Assembly: GCA_963838205.1 (NCBI GenBank)
Contig: CAWIQF010000026.1
Coordinates: 62,001-126,000, forward strand
Source: CAIVVT01 sp963838205
GTDB taxonomy: Bacteria > Acidobacteriota > Terriglobia > Bryobacterales > Bryobacteraceae
DNA: 64,000 nt
Direction: 5' to 3'
Both the position numbers and the translations under genes were made by a program. Shown here piece by piece: positions 28,144 through 37,542 of the stretch (positions are counted from its first letter, which is position 1; every line of letters begins with the position of its first letter). The notes under the pieces are model-generated. The model saw only the letters and a program-made list of their open reading frames with translations, ran no database searches and had not been told where the DNA came from.

Positions 28144-29463
28144 CTACGCTGCCGGCGCCGGGCTCGCTTCAGCCACGCCGCGCTCGGACGCTGCGCCCAC
28201 CGTCACCTCGATCAGCCGGCCCGGCTCGCGCGCCCGCTGCAACTCGACGCTCAGGTAGTTCGTGGTGAGCGCGGTCCCGTTGGCCAGCGTCACGGCGCTC
28301 AACGTGCGCCCGCGCATGCGCTCGCGGAACTCGAGATTCTTCCGCGCGCCCAACTCCCGCAGCACGCGCGTGCGCTCTTTGCGCACTGCGGCCGGCGTCT
28401 GCGGCAGCGCCGCGGCGGGCGTGCCGGGGCGCGCCGAGTAGGTGAACACGTGCAGGTAGGTGAACGGCAGGCGCTCGATCAATTCGCAGGTCGCGCGGAA
28501 TTCGGCCTCGGTCTCGCCGGGGAATCCGGTCATGACGTCGGCGCCAAAAGCGGCTTCCGGCAGCAGCGCCTGCGCCTGGCGGATCCGCTGTTCATAGTGC
28601 CGGGCGCGGTAGCGCCGCTGCATGCGCTTGAGAACCGAATCGGCGCCCGACTGCAACGGTGCGTGGACGTGCCGGCAGAGGCGGTCGGTCGAGGCCATCG
28701 GCTCCAGCAGCTCCTCGCTCAGGTCCATCGGCTCCACTGAACTGAGCCGCAAGCGCCGCGCCTCCGTCTCTCGCAGGATCAGCCGCAGCAGGTCCGCCAG
28801 TCGCAACCGGTCGTCCCGCCGGAAACCGCTCTCGCGCCCCCAGCGCCCGAGGTTGATGCCCGTCAGCACGATTTCGGCGTAGTTGCGCGCCAGCGCGCGT
28901 ACCTGTTCGAGCACCTGCTCCAGCGGCATCGAGCGGCTGCGCCCGCGCACCATCGGAATGATGCAGAAGCTGCAGCGGTTCGAGCACCCATCTTGAATCT
29001 TCAGATTCGGTCGCGTCCGGTCGCCGAAAGCGTCCTCCACCGGCGCGGAAAGGAACTCCGTCGTGGCGCCGAGATCGCCGACGTGGATCTGCCCGTGATA
29101 CGGCGCGCCCGCGCTGCCGGCCCCGGTCCCGATACGGATCAGCTCTGGTATGCCAGGTTTGTGCGAATTCCCGACCACCCAGGCTACTCCGGGCAGCCCC
29201 GCCAGTTCCTCCGGTGCACGCTGGGCGTAGCAGCCCGTCACCAGGATTCGCGCCGCGGGGTTCTCGCGATGCACGCGGTGGATACTCTTGCGCACGTCCT
29301 CGTCGGCCGCCGCGGTCACCGTGCACGTGTTCAGAATCACCACGTCGGCGCTCTGCGCCTCGCCGGCCTCGGCCAACCCAGCCTGACCGAGCAGGCCCTG
29401 CAGCGCGGCCCCGTCGGCCTGGGTCGCCCGGCACCCGAAGTTCTGGATGAAAAACCGCCGCAT
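28144..29463 (-). CDS. mtaB: tRNA t6A37 methylthiotransferase MtaB
   Basis: 439 residues. The N-terminal methylthiotransferase cluster ligands are Cys11 (NFGCRATQ), Cys47 (NTCTVT) and Cys78 (TGCYAQ). The radical-SAM cluster is Cys160, Cys164 and Cys167 in GCSNRCSFC. The C-terminal TRAM domain follows. N-terminal GCRATQAD and lack of extended MiaB features favour MtaB (YqeV) over MiaB or RimO. Adds methylthio to t6A37 in tRNA reading ANN codons. Confidence 0.92.
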   Translation of the reverse strand: MRRFFIQNFGCRATQADGAALQGLLGQAGLAEAGEAQSADVVILNTCTVTAAADEDVRKSIHRVHRENPAARILVTGCYAQRAPEELAGLPGVAWVVGNSHKPGIPELIRIGTGAGSAGAPYHGQIHVGDLGATTEFLSAPVEDAFGDRTRPNLKIQDGCSNRCSFCIIPMVRGRSRSMPLEQVLEQVRALARNYAEIVLTGINLGRWGRESGFRRDDRLRLADLLRLILRETEARRLRLSSVEPMDLSEELLEPMASTDRLCRHVHAPLQSGADSVLKRMQRRYRARHYEQRIRQAQALLPEAAFGADVMTGFPGETEAEFRATCELIERLPFTYLHVFTYSARPGTPAAALPQTPAAVRKERTRVLRELGARKNLEFRERMRGRTLSAVTLANGTALTTNYLSVELQRAREPGRLIEVTVGAASERGVAEASPAPAA

Positions 29464-29621
29464 CGCTGGGTGGGAATCTTCGATCCCCTCTCACCCACTG
29501 TAGCCCGCACGCTGAGTCTTCCGCAGGCTCGGCCCGGCAACGGTTTCGTTCGAGCGGCGGCATCCAGCCGCGCGCAGTGGGCTGTGAACCCGCCGGATTC
29601 CACCCCGGACCATGTCTCCCA

Positions 29622-29661
29622 AAATAAATCGGGGCGCAACGCCTGGGTGGCATCGCGCCCC
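29622..29661 (-). terminator. Rho-independent terminator of the PEP-CTERM gene
   Basis: On the minus strand, GGGGCGC and GCGCCCC form a stem around a 17-nt loop about 25 nt after the PEP-CTERM stop, followed by GATTTATTTT, a U-rich tail. Confidence 0.7.
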
Positions 29662-29686
29662 TCTCGCGAAATTGAATGGAACAGCT

Positions 29687-30379
29687 CTAGCTTTTGGCCA
29701 AAACCGCTTTGCTCCGACGCCGGATCAGGCCGATCCCGATGAGACCCCCGCCCACCAGCAGCAGCGCCGCGGGTTCGGGCGCGGACACGTCGGAACCGGT
29801 AAACAGCAGACCCATCGGGTTAGAGGTCGTATCTGTCCCCGTTCCGGTCTGGTAAAGGTCAAACGTGATGGTATGCGTGCCGGGTCCCAGGTGATAGTTG
29901 GACAACACGCCGTCTTGTCCCGCCAGGCAGCCGATCACTTGTCCGGAGCAGGCTGAACCTTGGGTGTACACCGGGGCAAACACCTGCACGCCGTCCACGT
30001 AGACGCCCGCCGAATCGTCCGCCCAGACCTGGAGGTTCAGCACGTTGTTCTCCGTCGCGGTGAACGTGTCGGTGATGGTCACTACCGGGGTGGAGCCGAG
30101 GGACGGCTGGAAATGGTTGCCTTCGTAGCCCGTCTGCGCGTAGGAAATCCATACCGCGCTGGACCCGTTGGGGTTGTTCGGCTGCCAAAGTGGGTGCGCG
30201 CCGATCGCCACGGTCAAACCGGAGGGCCCGATTCCATTGTATTGACCGCTCGAATTGAGATTCGAATACGCCAGACCCGCTCCCGAGTTAATCAGAATTG
30301 TCGCCGCTTTCGCAGGGACCGCCGGCAGCAGCCACAATGCCGCTGCCGCAGCCCAAATTGTCAGTTTTCGCCCGTCCAC
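29687..30379 (-). CDS. PEP-CTERM sorting-signal protein
   Basis: 230 residues. Signal peptide MDGRKLTIWAAAAALWLLPA, a beta-rich middle (NNVLNLQVWADDSAGVYVDG, GPGTHTITFDLYQTG) with one Cys pair, and the tripartite C-terminal sorting signal: PEP motif (APEPAALLL), a hydrophobic helix and RRRSKAVL. Exported and processed by an exosortase, which is not encoded in this window. Function of the mature domain unknown. A U-tailed terminator follows and a GTACTAGTAC palindrome lies about 90 bp upstream. Confidence 0.9.
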   Translation of the reverse strand: MDGRKLTIWAAAAALWLLPAVPAKAATILINSGAGLAYSNLNSSGQYNGIGPSGLTVAIGAHPLWQPNNPNGSSAVWISYAQTGYEGNHFQPSLGSTPVVTITDTFTATENNVLNLQVWADDSAGVYVDGVQVFAPVYTQGSACSGQVIGCLAGQDGVLSNYHLGPGTHTITFDLYQTGTGTDTTSNPMGLLFTGSDVSAPEPAALLLVGGGLIGIGLIRRRSKAVLAKS

Positions 30380-30467
30380 GAGATTCTTCGCTCCTTATTC
30401 TTTCTCTCTGCCCCCTCAACCATAGCCATGCGTTGCCAGCCGCCACCATGACCCGTATGCTTGATCT

Positions 30468-30477
30468 GTACTAGTAC
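30468..30477. promoter_or_regulatory. GTACTAGTAC palindrome between the PEP-CTERM gene and fliM
   Basis: Perfect 10-bp palindrome in the divergent intergenic region, about 90 bp from the PEP-CTERM start and 118 bp from fliM. Its TACTAGTA core recurs at 4995 and 46179. Candidate operator. Confidence 0.35.
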
Positions 30478-30594
30478 CGGACGGCAAAAGTTCCGAACCG
30501 TCCGCGCGTGAATCGCTTCCGCCGGCCGGCGTTCGTCGCATTTCTTCCGCTGCCCCTAAAGTTCTGCCCCACTTCTGCCGATACTCCGGGTGCC

Positions 30595-31561
30595 ATGTCC
30601 CTAGACCGTCTCCTCTCCCAATCGGAGATCGACAACGTTTTCCACCGCATGCGGAAGGTCAAAACGACCGAGGACCCCTGCAAGAAGGCCCTGCCGTACG
30701 ACTTCCGGCGCCCCGATCGCATCGCCAAGGATCGAGCTCCGGGCGATCCACATGCTGCACGAGAACTTCGCCCGCAGCCTGGCCTCCAGCCTTTCCGCCT
30801 ACCTGCGCGCCTATGTCATGGTCAATCTGGTCTCGGTGGAACAGATTTCCTTTCTCGAATTCACCCAGTGCCTGCCCTCGCCCTCGTGCATCGTCTCCAT
30901 GGCCATGCGGCCGTTTGACAGCAACGCCATCCTGGAGATGAACCCGAGCATCGTCTACCCCGTCCTGGAGATGCTGCTGGGCGGCAGCGGCAAAACCCGC
31001 CTCAAGGTGGAACGCGAAATCACGGAAATCGAGGTGAGCCTGTTCGAGGGCGTGCTGAGAGTCGTGCTCCACGATCTGGAACAAAGCTGGGCTCCCATCT
31101 CGCCGGTCCAGTTCCGGGTCGAGAAACACGAAACGGAGCCCCAGTTGCTTCAGATCCTGTCGCCCAGCGAGGCCGTCGTCGCCGTGGGCATCGAAATCCG
31201 CATCGGGGAACTGGCCGGGATGATGAACGTGGGCATTCCCTCGATCATCATCAAAATGCTGCGCCAGAAGTTCGACCAGCAGTGGTCCGTACGCAAGGCC
31301 GATGCGACCGAGGAAGACCGCCAGCGGGCGCTCAGACTGCTGCTGCAAGCTCAGGTCAAATTCGATACGCGGCTGCAGGGCCCGGTCATGAACGTTCACG
31401 AGATGTTGGGAATAGAAGAAGGCGATGTCGTCGTCTTCGATTACCCTATCGGCCGGCCCGTCGATCTGTTGGCCAACGGGCGCCTGCTGTTCCACGGCCG
31501 GGTCGTCAACACGGGGAGAAAACGTGCCATCGCCCTGGACCAGGTTCACGAGAGTGACTGA
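30595..31561 (+). pseudogene. fliM: Flagellar motor switch protein FliM, frameshifted
   Basis: Begins MSLDRLLSQSEIDNVF, the CheY-binding FliM N-terminus. After YDFRRPDRIAK the frame shifts; the continuation IELRAIHMLHENFARSL is in the next frame. Dropping one G from AAGG at 30727-30730 restores 321 residues, normal for FliM. The middle domain (LGGSGKTRLKVEREITEIE) and C-terminal SpoA domain (VMNVHEMLGIEEGDVVVFDY) are intact. C-ring component that receives chemotaxis signals. No other flagellar gene is in the window, so it is an isolated copy. Sequence error or inactivation cannot be separated here. Confidence 0.88.
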
Positions 31562-31611
31562 CCTGCCGGCCTCGCCGGGCCCGGCGCTCTGGCGCCCGAG
31601 AACCAGGAATA

Positions 31612-33741
31612 ATGGAGGGCGTGGACCAACCTCTCCTGCCGGCGCCCGCCTCCAGGCCGCTATACGCGCTGGCCATCTTCCTCAACGCCTTTCTGCTGTT
31701 TGCGGTCCAGCCGCTGATCGGCAAGGCCATTTTGCCCTGGTTCGGCGGGGTGGCAGCCGTCTGGACCGTCTGTCTGCTGTTTTTTCAGGTCGCACTGTTG
31801 CTCGGCTACTACTATGCCCACGTGCTCTCCGAGCGCTGCCGGCCGCGCCTGCAGGGCCGCGTCCACGCCACGCTTCTCGCCCTCAGCTTGCTTGTGCTGC
31901 CGATCCTGCCGCACGACACCTGGAAGCCCACCGGCTCGGCGTACCCCACGCTGAGCATTCTACTGCTGCTGAGCTGCACCATCGGGCTGCCCTATTGCCT
32001 GCTCTCTTCCACCAGCCCGCTGTTGCAGGCCTGGTACGCGAAATCGCGCCCCGGCGCGGCGCCCTACCGCTTCTACGCGCTCTCCAACGCTGGCTCCATG
32101 CTGGCCCTGCTCAGCTACCCGCTACTCATCGAGCCGCGGCTGTCCACTTCGCACCAGGGCACCGGCTGGTCGCTGGTCTATGCCGCCGCGGTCCTGCTGT
32201 GCGCCTTCATCGCCCTCAGTGCTCATCGTTCCGCGGACGTTCAGCCGCCGCTGGCGAAGGCCGCCGCCGACGAAAGCGCGCTCGCGACGGGCGCAGCGCC
32301 GGACGGGAAAACCAAGGCTCTGTGGATGGCGCTCGCCGGCTGCTCGTCGCTCTTGTTGCTCGGCATCACCACCCACGTGACTCAGAACATCGCCTCGGTC
32401 CCGCTGCTGTGGATCATCCCGCTGGCGTTGTACCTGCTCAGCTTCATCCTGTGTTTTGACGGCCGCCGGTGGTACCGGCGCGCTCTGTTCCTGCGGCTGG
32501 TCGGCCTGGCGCTGGCTTCGATGGCCTACACGCTATCGCCTTCGGTCGCGCCGCTGCCGCTCAGTCTGCAGATCGGTCTGTTCTGTGGCGGCCTGTTCAT
32601 CTGCTGCATGTTCTGCCACGGCGAACTGGTCCGGTTGAAGCCCGATCCGGCGCACCTGACCGTGTTCTATCTGCTGATTGCGCTGGGCAGCGCCATCGGC
32701 GCCGTCTTCGTCGCCTTGGTGGCGCCGATGGTCTTCAATGGCTACTACGAACTGCCTGTCGCCCTGGGCTTCTGCGCGCTGCTGGTGCCCGTGCTCTACC
32801 GGCGCGATCCCGCGATCGGCCCGTTCCGCTGGGCTGTGCTGCTGGCGCTGGTGTTTGGGCTGGTTGCCTGTCTGGTTGGGGTCACCGTGGTCCAGACCCC
32901 GCCCCGGCGCGTCATGGTGCGCAATTTCTACGGCGTGCTGAGCGTGATCGACCAGCTCGCGCCAGGCCAGCTCCAGTTGTCAGGCCAGACCAGCGCCGCA
33001 GCGCTGGAGAATCTGCGCGCGCGCCGGCTGATGAACGGCACCATCGACCACGGCCTGCAGTTCCTCGCCGCGGCCCGGCGGCGCGAGCCGACCACCTACT
33101 ACGGGCCCGATAGTGGCGTCGGCATCGCCTTGCGCTCGGCCAATCGCGGGCACCCCGGCCCGCTGCGCGTCGGCCTGGTCGGGCTCGGCGCGGGCACGCT
33201 CGCCGCCTACGGCCGCCCGCTCGACCGCTATACCTTCTACGAAATCAACCCGCTCGACGTGGCGCTGGCCCGAACGGAGTTCACCTTCCTCCGCGACTCG
33301 CCGGCGGCGGTGGATATCGTTTTGGGAGACGCACGCCTGTCGCTCGAACGCCAGCCCGGGCAGGCCTTCGACGTTCTGGCCGTGGACGCCTTCTCCGGCG
33401 ATTCGATTCCAGTCCACCTGCTCACCCTGCAGGCTTTCGAGCTCTACTTCCACCAGCTCCAGCCCGGCGGCGTGCTGGCCGTGCACATTACCAACCGTTA
33501 TCTCAACCTGAAGCCCGTCGTCCAGGCTGCGGCCGCGCGGCTGAACAAGGAAGCCGTGTCCATCGACAGCCGGGCCGGCCATGACAACGGCGTCTACCAC
33601 GCAACCTGGGTCCTGCTCGGTGACCGCGCCGGCTTCCTGGGACGCGACGAGATCCGGCAGGCCGGGCAGCCGCTCCCGCCGCCACTGCACCCGCAACTCT
33701 GGACCGACGACTTTAGCAGCCTGGTCCCGCTTCTCATGTGA
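31612..33741 (+). CDS. Fused membrane / spermidine-synthase-like protein
   Basis: 709 residues. Residues 1 to about 440 are a membrane domain of roughly a dozen helices beginning LYALAIFLNAFLLFAVQPLIGK, characteristic of this fused family. A linker follows, then a spermidine-synthase-fold domain at about 505-690 with SAM-binding VGLVGLGAGTLAAYG, acidic FYEINPLDVALA, and DVLAVDAFSGDSIPVHLLT. True aminopropyl transfer is unproven for such fusions. Starts 50 bp after fliM. Integral inner-membrane protein with a cytoplasmic Rossmann domain. Confidence 0.85.
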   Translation: MEGVDQPLLPAPASRPLYALAIFLNAFLLFAVQPLIGKAILPWFGGVAAVWTVCLLFFQVALLLGYYYAHVLSERCRPRLQGRVHATLLALSLLVLPILPHDTWKPTGSAYPTLSILLLLSCTIGLPYCLLSSTSPLLQAWYAKSRPGAAPYRFYALSNAGSMLALLSYPLLIEPRLSTSHQGTGWSLVYAAAVLLCAFIALSAHRSADVQPPLAKAAADESALATGAAPDGKTKALWMALAGCSSLLLLGITTHVTQNIASVPLLWIIPLALYLLSFILCFDGRRWYRRALFLRLVGLALASMAYTLSPSVAPLPLSLQIGLFCGGLFICCMFCHGELVRLKPDPAHLTVFYLLIALGSAIGAVFVALVAPMVFNGYYELPVALGFCALLVPVLYRRDPAIGPFRWAVLLALVFGLVACLVGVTVVQTPPRRVMVRNFYGVLSVIDQLAPGQLQLSGQTSAAALENLRARRLMNGTIDHGLQFLAAARRREPTTYYGPDSGVGIALRSANRGHPGPLRVGLVGLGAGTLAAYGRPLDRYTFYEINPLDVALARTEFTFLRDSPAAVDIVLGDARLSLERQPGQAFDVLAVDAFSGDSIPVHLLTLQAFELYFHQLQPGGVLAVHITNRYLNLKPVVQAAAARLNKEAVSIDSRAGHDNGVYHATWVLLGDRAGFLGRDEIRQAGQPLPPPLHPQLWTDDFSSLVPLLM

Positions 33742-34064
33742 TGCCCGGCCTCGGCGCAGTTTTAAGTGGACTGGAAGGGTTATCGACTACACGGGGACTG
33801 CTTCTCTTTCCTGAAACCTCGCGCGCGGGGGACACCGAGGCCCACTCGCCTCCGAGACGACCACCAGACCCTCTCCCGAGGGCGACACCAAGGCGTTCGC
33901 CGCGAATGCCGCAGGTGTGTCCCCGCGCTACCGCTGCGCCGGATGGACTTCAGCCGTCTCCTCACCCGTGTTTTCACCCCCGATCGAGGACGCCCGCTGG
34001 GGACGCCCGCTTCCATGCCGTGAGATATGAGGGCAAAGTGGACCCGAAAGGTTATAATGGCCCC
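33742..34064. other. 323-bp noncoding stretch before larE
   Basis: No supportable gene. An in-frame extension of larE runs through it but lacks family similarity and codon character. The only recognisable signal is a TATAAT close to the larE ATG. Confidence 0.5.
34053..34058 (+). promoter_or_regulatory. TATAAT -10 element suggesting a leaderless larE transcript
   Basis: Consensus TATAAT ends 6 nt before the larE ATG, which would put transcription start at or next to the start codon. No good -35 hexamer at 17 bp and no Shine-Dalgarno between them. Confidence 0.4.
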
Positions 34065-34949
34065 ATGAGCGGACTGGTAACTCTCGCGACCGTGCTCGAC
34101 CCCTCCGCCCTGCAGGCCAAGCAGGAGCAACTGTTCGCCATTCTGCGCTCCATGGGCCGCGTGCTGGTGGCTTACTCCGGCGGGACCGATTCGGCCTACC
34201 TGGCCTGGGCCGCGCACCAGGCGCTGGGCGACAATGCCGTCGCCGTGACCGCCGATTCGCCCTCGGTGCCCCGCTCGCACATGCGCGAGGCCATCGAATT
34301 CGCGCGCCAGTTCGGCATCCGCCACGAAATCGTCGAGACCCGCGAGTTTGAGAATCCGGCCTACTCGGCCAACAATCCCGACCGCTGCTTCCACTGCAAG
34401 GACGAGCTGTTCCGGCGCATGGAGGAGATCGCTCCGGCCTTCGAGCTGCGCCTTTCCGCCGGCCAGGCGATCGTCTACGGCGTCAACACCGACGACCTGG
34501 GCGACTATCGGCCCGGTCAGAAGGCGGCTCAGAGCCACGCCGTCAAAGCTCCGCTGGTCGAGGCGGGCCTCAGCAAGGCCGAGATTCGCGAACTCTCCCG
34601 CCTGGCTGGTCTGCCGACCTGGGACCGTCCGGCTGCCGCCTGCCTCAGCTCGCGCGTGGCCTATGGCACCGCGGTCACGCCGGACAACATCCGGCTGGTC
34701 GAAAACGCCGAGGAAGCCCTGAAGGAACTCGGCTTCCGCCAGTTCCGCGTGCGCTACCACTCGGCCGAACTGGTGCGGGTCGAAATCGCCCGCGCCGAAC
34801 TGCCGCGCGCCCTCTCGCTGGATGTCTTCGACGCCATCTCCCGCCGCCTGAAGAGCCTGGGCTTCCAATACGTCACGCTCGATCTGGACGGCTACCGTCA
34901 GGGATCGATGAACGAAGTCCTGCCGGCCGCAAAATCCACCGGGCTTTAG
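34065..34949 (+). CDS. larE: ATP-dependent sacrificial sulfur transferase LarE
   Basis: 294 residues starting MSGLVTLATVLDPS. PP-loop motif SGGTDS at 38-43, CFHCKDELF (Cys108, Cys111), and Cys193 in RPAAACLSSRV, which corresponds to the sacrificial cysteine of Lactobacillus LarE. The enzyme activates the nicotinate-derived carboxylate with ATP and donates sulfur to build the nickel-pincer cofactor of lactate racemase-type enzymes. larB, larC and larA are not in the window. ATG chosen because upstream in-frame sequence is not protein-like. Confidence 0.92.
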   Translation: MSGLVTLATVLDPSALQAKQEQLFAILRSMGRVLVAYSGGTDSAYLAWAAHQALGDNAVAVTADSPSVPRSHMREAIEFARQFGIRHEIVETREFENPAYSANNPDRCFHCKDELFRRMEEIAPAFELRLSAGQAIVYGVNTDDLGDYRPGQKAAQSHAVKAPLVEAGLSKAEIRELSRLAGLPTWDRPAAACLSSRVAYGTAVTPDNIRLVENAEEALKELGFRQFRVRYHSAELVRVEIARAELPRALSLDVFDAISRRLKSLGFQYVTLDLDGYRQGSMNEVLPAAKSTGL

Positions 34950-35089
34950 CCGCTCGACCCCGCACCGCGCGCGGGCAGGGAAGCTGCGCGGGGGCTCCGG
35001 CAGGCAGCACCACCAGGAAGTTGTGGATTACCCACCGACCGGCTGCAACCGAGCCGCCACGGGCGTATAGTGGCAGCGGAGGTTTGTCC

Positions 35090-36220
35090 ATGCTCGACAA
35101 GAAGGCGGACCTCGCCGGACCCGGGATCGGGGATTACGGCGAACTCGAGAAGATCCTCCCGCACAACTACAGCTCCCTTCTATCGCCCCAGGAAACGCAG
35201 CAGGCCATCTTCGCCGCGAAGAACTACATCGAAGAGAACCTGTGCCGGGAATTGAACCTGATGATGGTCACGGTGCCGCTGATCGTCGATGCCGAAAGCG
35301 GCGTCAACGACCTGCTGGACCGCGACGGCTCGCGCACTCCGGTGCAGTTCCACGTCTCTAACGATCGCGACCTGCACCCCATCGACGCCCAGGTGGTGCA
35401 GGCCGCGACCAAGTGGAAGCGCATCGCGCTGCAGCGCTTCCGCATGCAGACCGGCGAGGGCCTGTGCACCGACATGCGGGCCGTGCGCAAGGACTACTTC
35501 CTCGACCACGACCACAGCGCGTACGTCGATCAGTGGGACTGGGAGAAGGTCATCGGCGCGGACGAGCGCCATCTGGCGTTTCTCAAGCACACGGTCAACG
35601 GCATCTGGAAGGTGCTGACCGGCGCCGAGCGCCACGTGCAGGAGATGTTCCAGCAACTCAAGGATCCGCGCTTCCCCAACCTGCCCGAGAAGCTGACCTT
35701 CCTGCACGCCGAGGAGTTGCTCGAGATGTACCCCGACCTGCCGCGCAAGCAGCGCGAGACGGCCATCCTCCAGCAGGTTCCGGCGGTCTTCATCATCGGC
35801 ATCGGATGGACGCTCAAGGACGGCTACCCGCACGAAATGCGCGCCGCGGACTACGACGACTGGGTCACCGAAACGCTCTCCAGCGAAGGCCGGCCGATGC
35901 ACGGCCTCAATGGCGACATCCTGGTCTGGAACCACGTCACGCGGCGGCGCCACGAGCTGACCTCGATGGGCATCCGCGTCAATGCCGAGACCCTGCGCCG
36001 GCAGCTCGAACTCACCGGCCAGTTGGATTTTTTGAAGTACCCGTATCACCGCGACATCGTCAACGGCAAGCTGCCGCTGTCGATCGGCGGCGGCATCGGG
36101 CAGTCGCGCACGCTCATGCTGCTGCTGCGCAAAGCGCACCTGGGCGAGGTCAGCGTGACCATCTGGCCCGCGATCCTCAAGGAAATGTGCGCCCGCAAGA
36201 ACATCCACGTGCTGGAGTGA
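35090..36220 (+). CDS. asnA: Aspartate--ammonia ligase AsnA
   Basis: 376 residues, with GCGGAGG seven nt before the ATG. Strong AsnA features are FAAKNYIEENLCRELNL, VPLIVDAESGVNDLLDRDG, QVVQAATKWKRIALQRF, MRAVRKDYFLDHDHSAYVDQ, DWEKVI and a terminal GGGIGQSRTLMLLLRKAHLG, the class II synthetase motif 3. Makes asparagine from aspartate, ammonia and ATP with AMP release. Slightly longer than the ~330-residue E. coli enzyme. Confidence 0.95.
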   Translation: MLDKKADLAGPGIGDYGELEKILPHNYSSLLSPQETQQAIFAAKNYIEENLCRELNLMMVTVPLIVDAESGVNDLLDRDGSRTPVQFHVSNDRDLHPIDAQVVQAATKWKRIALQRFRMQTGEGLCTDMRAVRKDYFLDHDHSAYVDQWDWEKVIGADERHLAFLKHTVNGIWKVLTGAERHVQEMFQQLKDPRFPNLPEKLTFLHAEELLEMYPDLPRKQRETAILQQVPAVFIIGIGWTLKDGYPHEMRAADYDDWVTETLSSEGRPMHGLNGDILVWNHVTRRRHELTSMGIRVNAETLRRQLELTGQLDFLKYPYHRDIVNGKLPLSIGGGIGQSRTLMLLLRKAHLGEVSVTIWPAILKEMCARKNIHVLE

Positions 36221-36245
36221 GTCACTCGATCGGGATGCGCCCGGG

Positions 36246-37059
36246 CTAGCGTTTGCCGAACTTCAGCCGGCGTCCGAGAATCATTTTGACCAGCAGGTGA
36301 TCGGTGCCGCCGGTCAGGCCGATGCCGGTGGCGAAGTTGAATTCCCAGTCGGGGCTGAGATTCAGGTCGATCGCCGGCATGATGGCCTGCTGCTGCTGGC
36401 TGAGCGGGTCGAAGCCGGTGATCGAACCGGTCGAGCCGTAGTATTCGAACCCCATATTCACCTTCTTCGTGACGTCGTAGCCGACCTTGACGTTGGGCGA
36501 AAAGGTGACGCCCTTCGGTACTTCGAAGCCGTGGAACGAGCGATCCAGGGTCGGGTTGAAGCACAGATACCAGCGGCCGAGTTGCTTGTCGACGATGGGC
36601 CGGATCTCCCAGGTCCAGGTGTCGGTGGAGTAGCTGCGGCGCTGGTAGCCGACCTCCATCGACAAGCTCACGCCGACCGGCCAGTGCCACTCCTCCGGGA
36701 TCCGGACGCGAGGCCGGATGTGGTCGCCGACCCACTGGTAGCCCTCGCTGGCGCGATAGCTCGTGAAGACGTAGAAGCCGGTCTCAAACCATGGCGTAAT
36801 GCCCTCGGTGATCTCCACCGTTTCGTGCAGCGCGTGCTCGTCGGCCCGCACGCCGTCCACCATGGTCTTCGATCCCTCGAAGGTGAAATTCGAATGCAGC
36901 CTCCACCATCGTCGTGCCCGGCGCGACCGTTTCCGATCCATACACCTGGACTTCGTAGTTGCCCTGGGCGCGCAGCGGCGGCATCGGCAGGAACGCCAAC
37001 AGCAGGGCCGGGCCGAAGAGACCGAAGCATTTTGACATCAGTGACACAAGGAATCCCAT
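36246..37059 (-). pseudogene. Exported outer-membrane-type protein, frameshifted
   Basis: The upstream part encodes a signal peptide (SMSKCFGLFG-like, ending PPLRAQG) and NYEVQVYGSETVAPGTTMVE. The frame is then lost at GTGGAGGCTG (minus strand; duplicated base at 36900-36901). The next frame continues LHSNFTFEG, ITPWFETGFYVF and aromatic-rich alternating strands to GRRLKFGKR. Removing one base yields exactly 270 codons, so the two pieces are one gene. Beta-strand pattern suggests an outer-membrane barrel of unknown role. Confidence 0.75.
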
Positions 37060-37233
37060 CAAGCTCAGGCCATCGCGGCGAAGCGGATCACGCAGGACCG
37101 CAGCGGTCCGGACCCGATGAACCATTATCCTGCGCGGACGCGCCACCGCCGCTCTACCGTTGTCTTGATGGGTTTTGTGACGCCGCGGTTGCGCTGAAAC
37201 GACGGGTCGCGCACGATGGCACAAGGAGGGTGC

Positions 37234-37533
37234 ATGAAAGTCATTGCCGACGTGTGCGTGATTCCAATCGGGATTGGCGTCTCCGTTTCCAAAGAAGTCA
37301 GCGTGTGCGAGCGCATCTTCGCCGAAGCGGGCCTGAAGACTAAACTCCACGCCTACGGTACGAACCTCGAGGGCGAGTGGGACGACGTGTTCGCCGCCAT
37401 CAAGCGCTGTCACGAAGTGTTGCACTCGATGGGCGTGGCGCGGATCTCGAGCAGCCTGCGCTTCGGGACGCGAGTGGACCGCGAGCAGACCATGGAGGAC
37501 AAGATCCGCAGCGTGGAAGCGAAGCTGCGCTGA
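37234..37533 (+). CDS. MTH1187-family thiamine-binding protein
   Basis: 99 residues with AAGGAGG upstream of the chosen ATG (MKVIADVCVIPIGIGVSVSK). Matches the small ferredoxin-like Thiamine_BP (DUF77) family: LKTKLHAYGTNLEGEWDDVF, ISSSLRFGTRVDR, terminal EDKIRSVEAKL. Homologues bind thiamine or hydroxymethylpyrimidine as tetramers; the physiological role is not settled. Confidence 0.9.
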   Translation: MKVIADVCVIPIGIGVSVSKEVSVCERIFAEAGLKTKLHAYGTNLEGEWDDVFAAIKRCHEVLHSMGVARISSSLRFGTRVDREQTMEDKIRSVEAKLR

Positions 37534-37542
37534 GCGCCGGCC

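Noticed and set aside
33738..34064. N-terminal extension of LarE
   Set aside because: The 109 extra codons are Arg/Pro-rich and match nothing; the family start coincides with the ATG at 34065.
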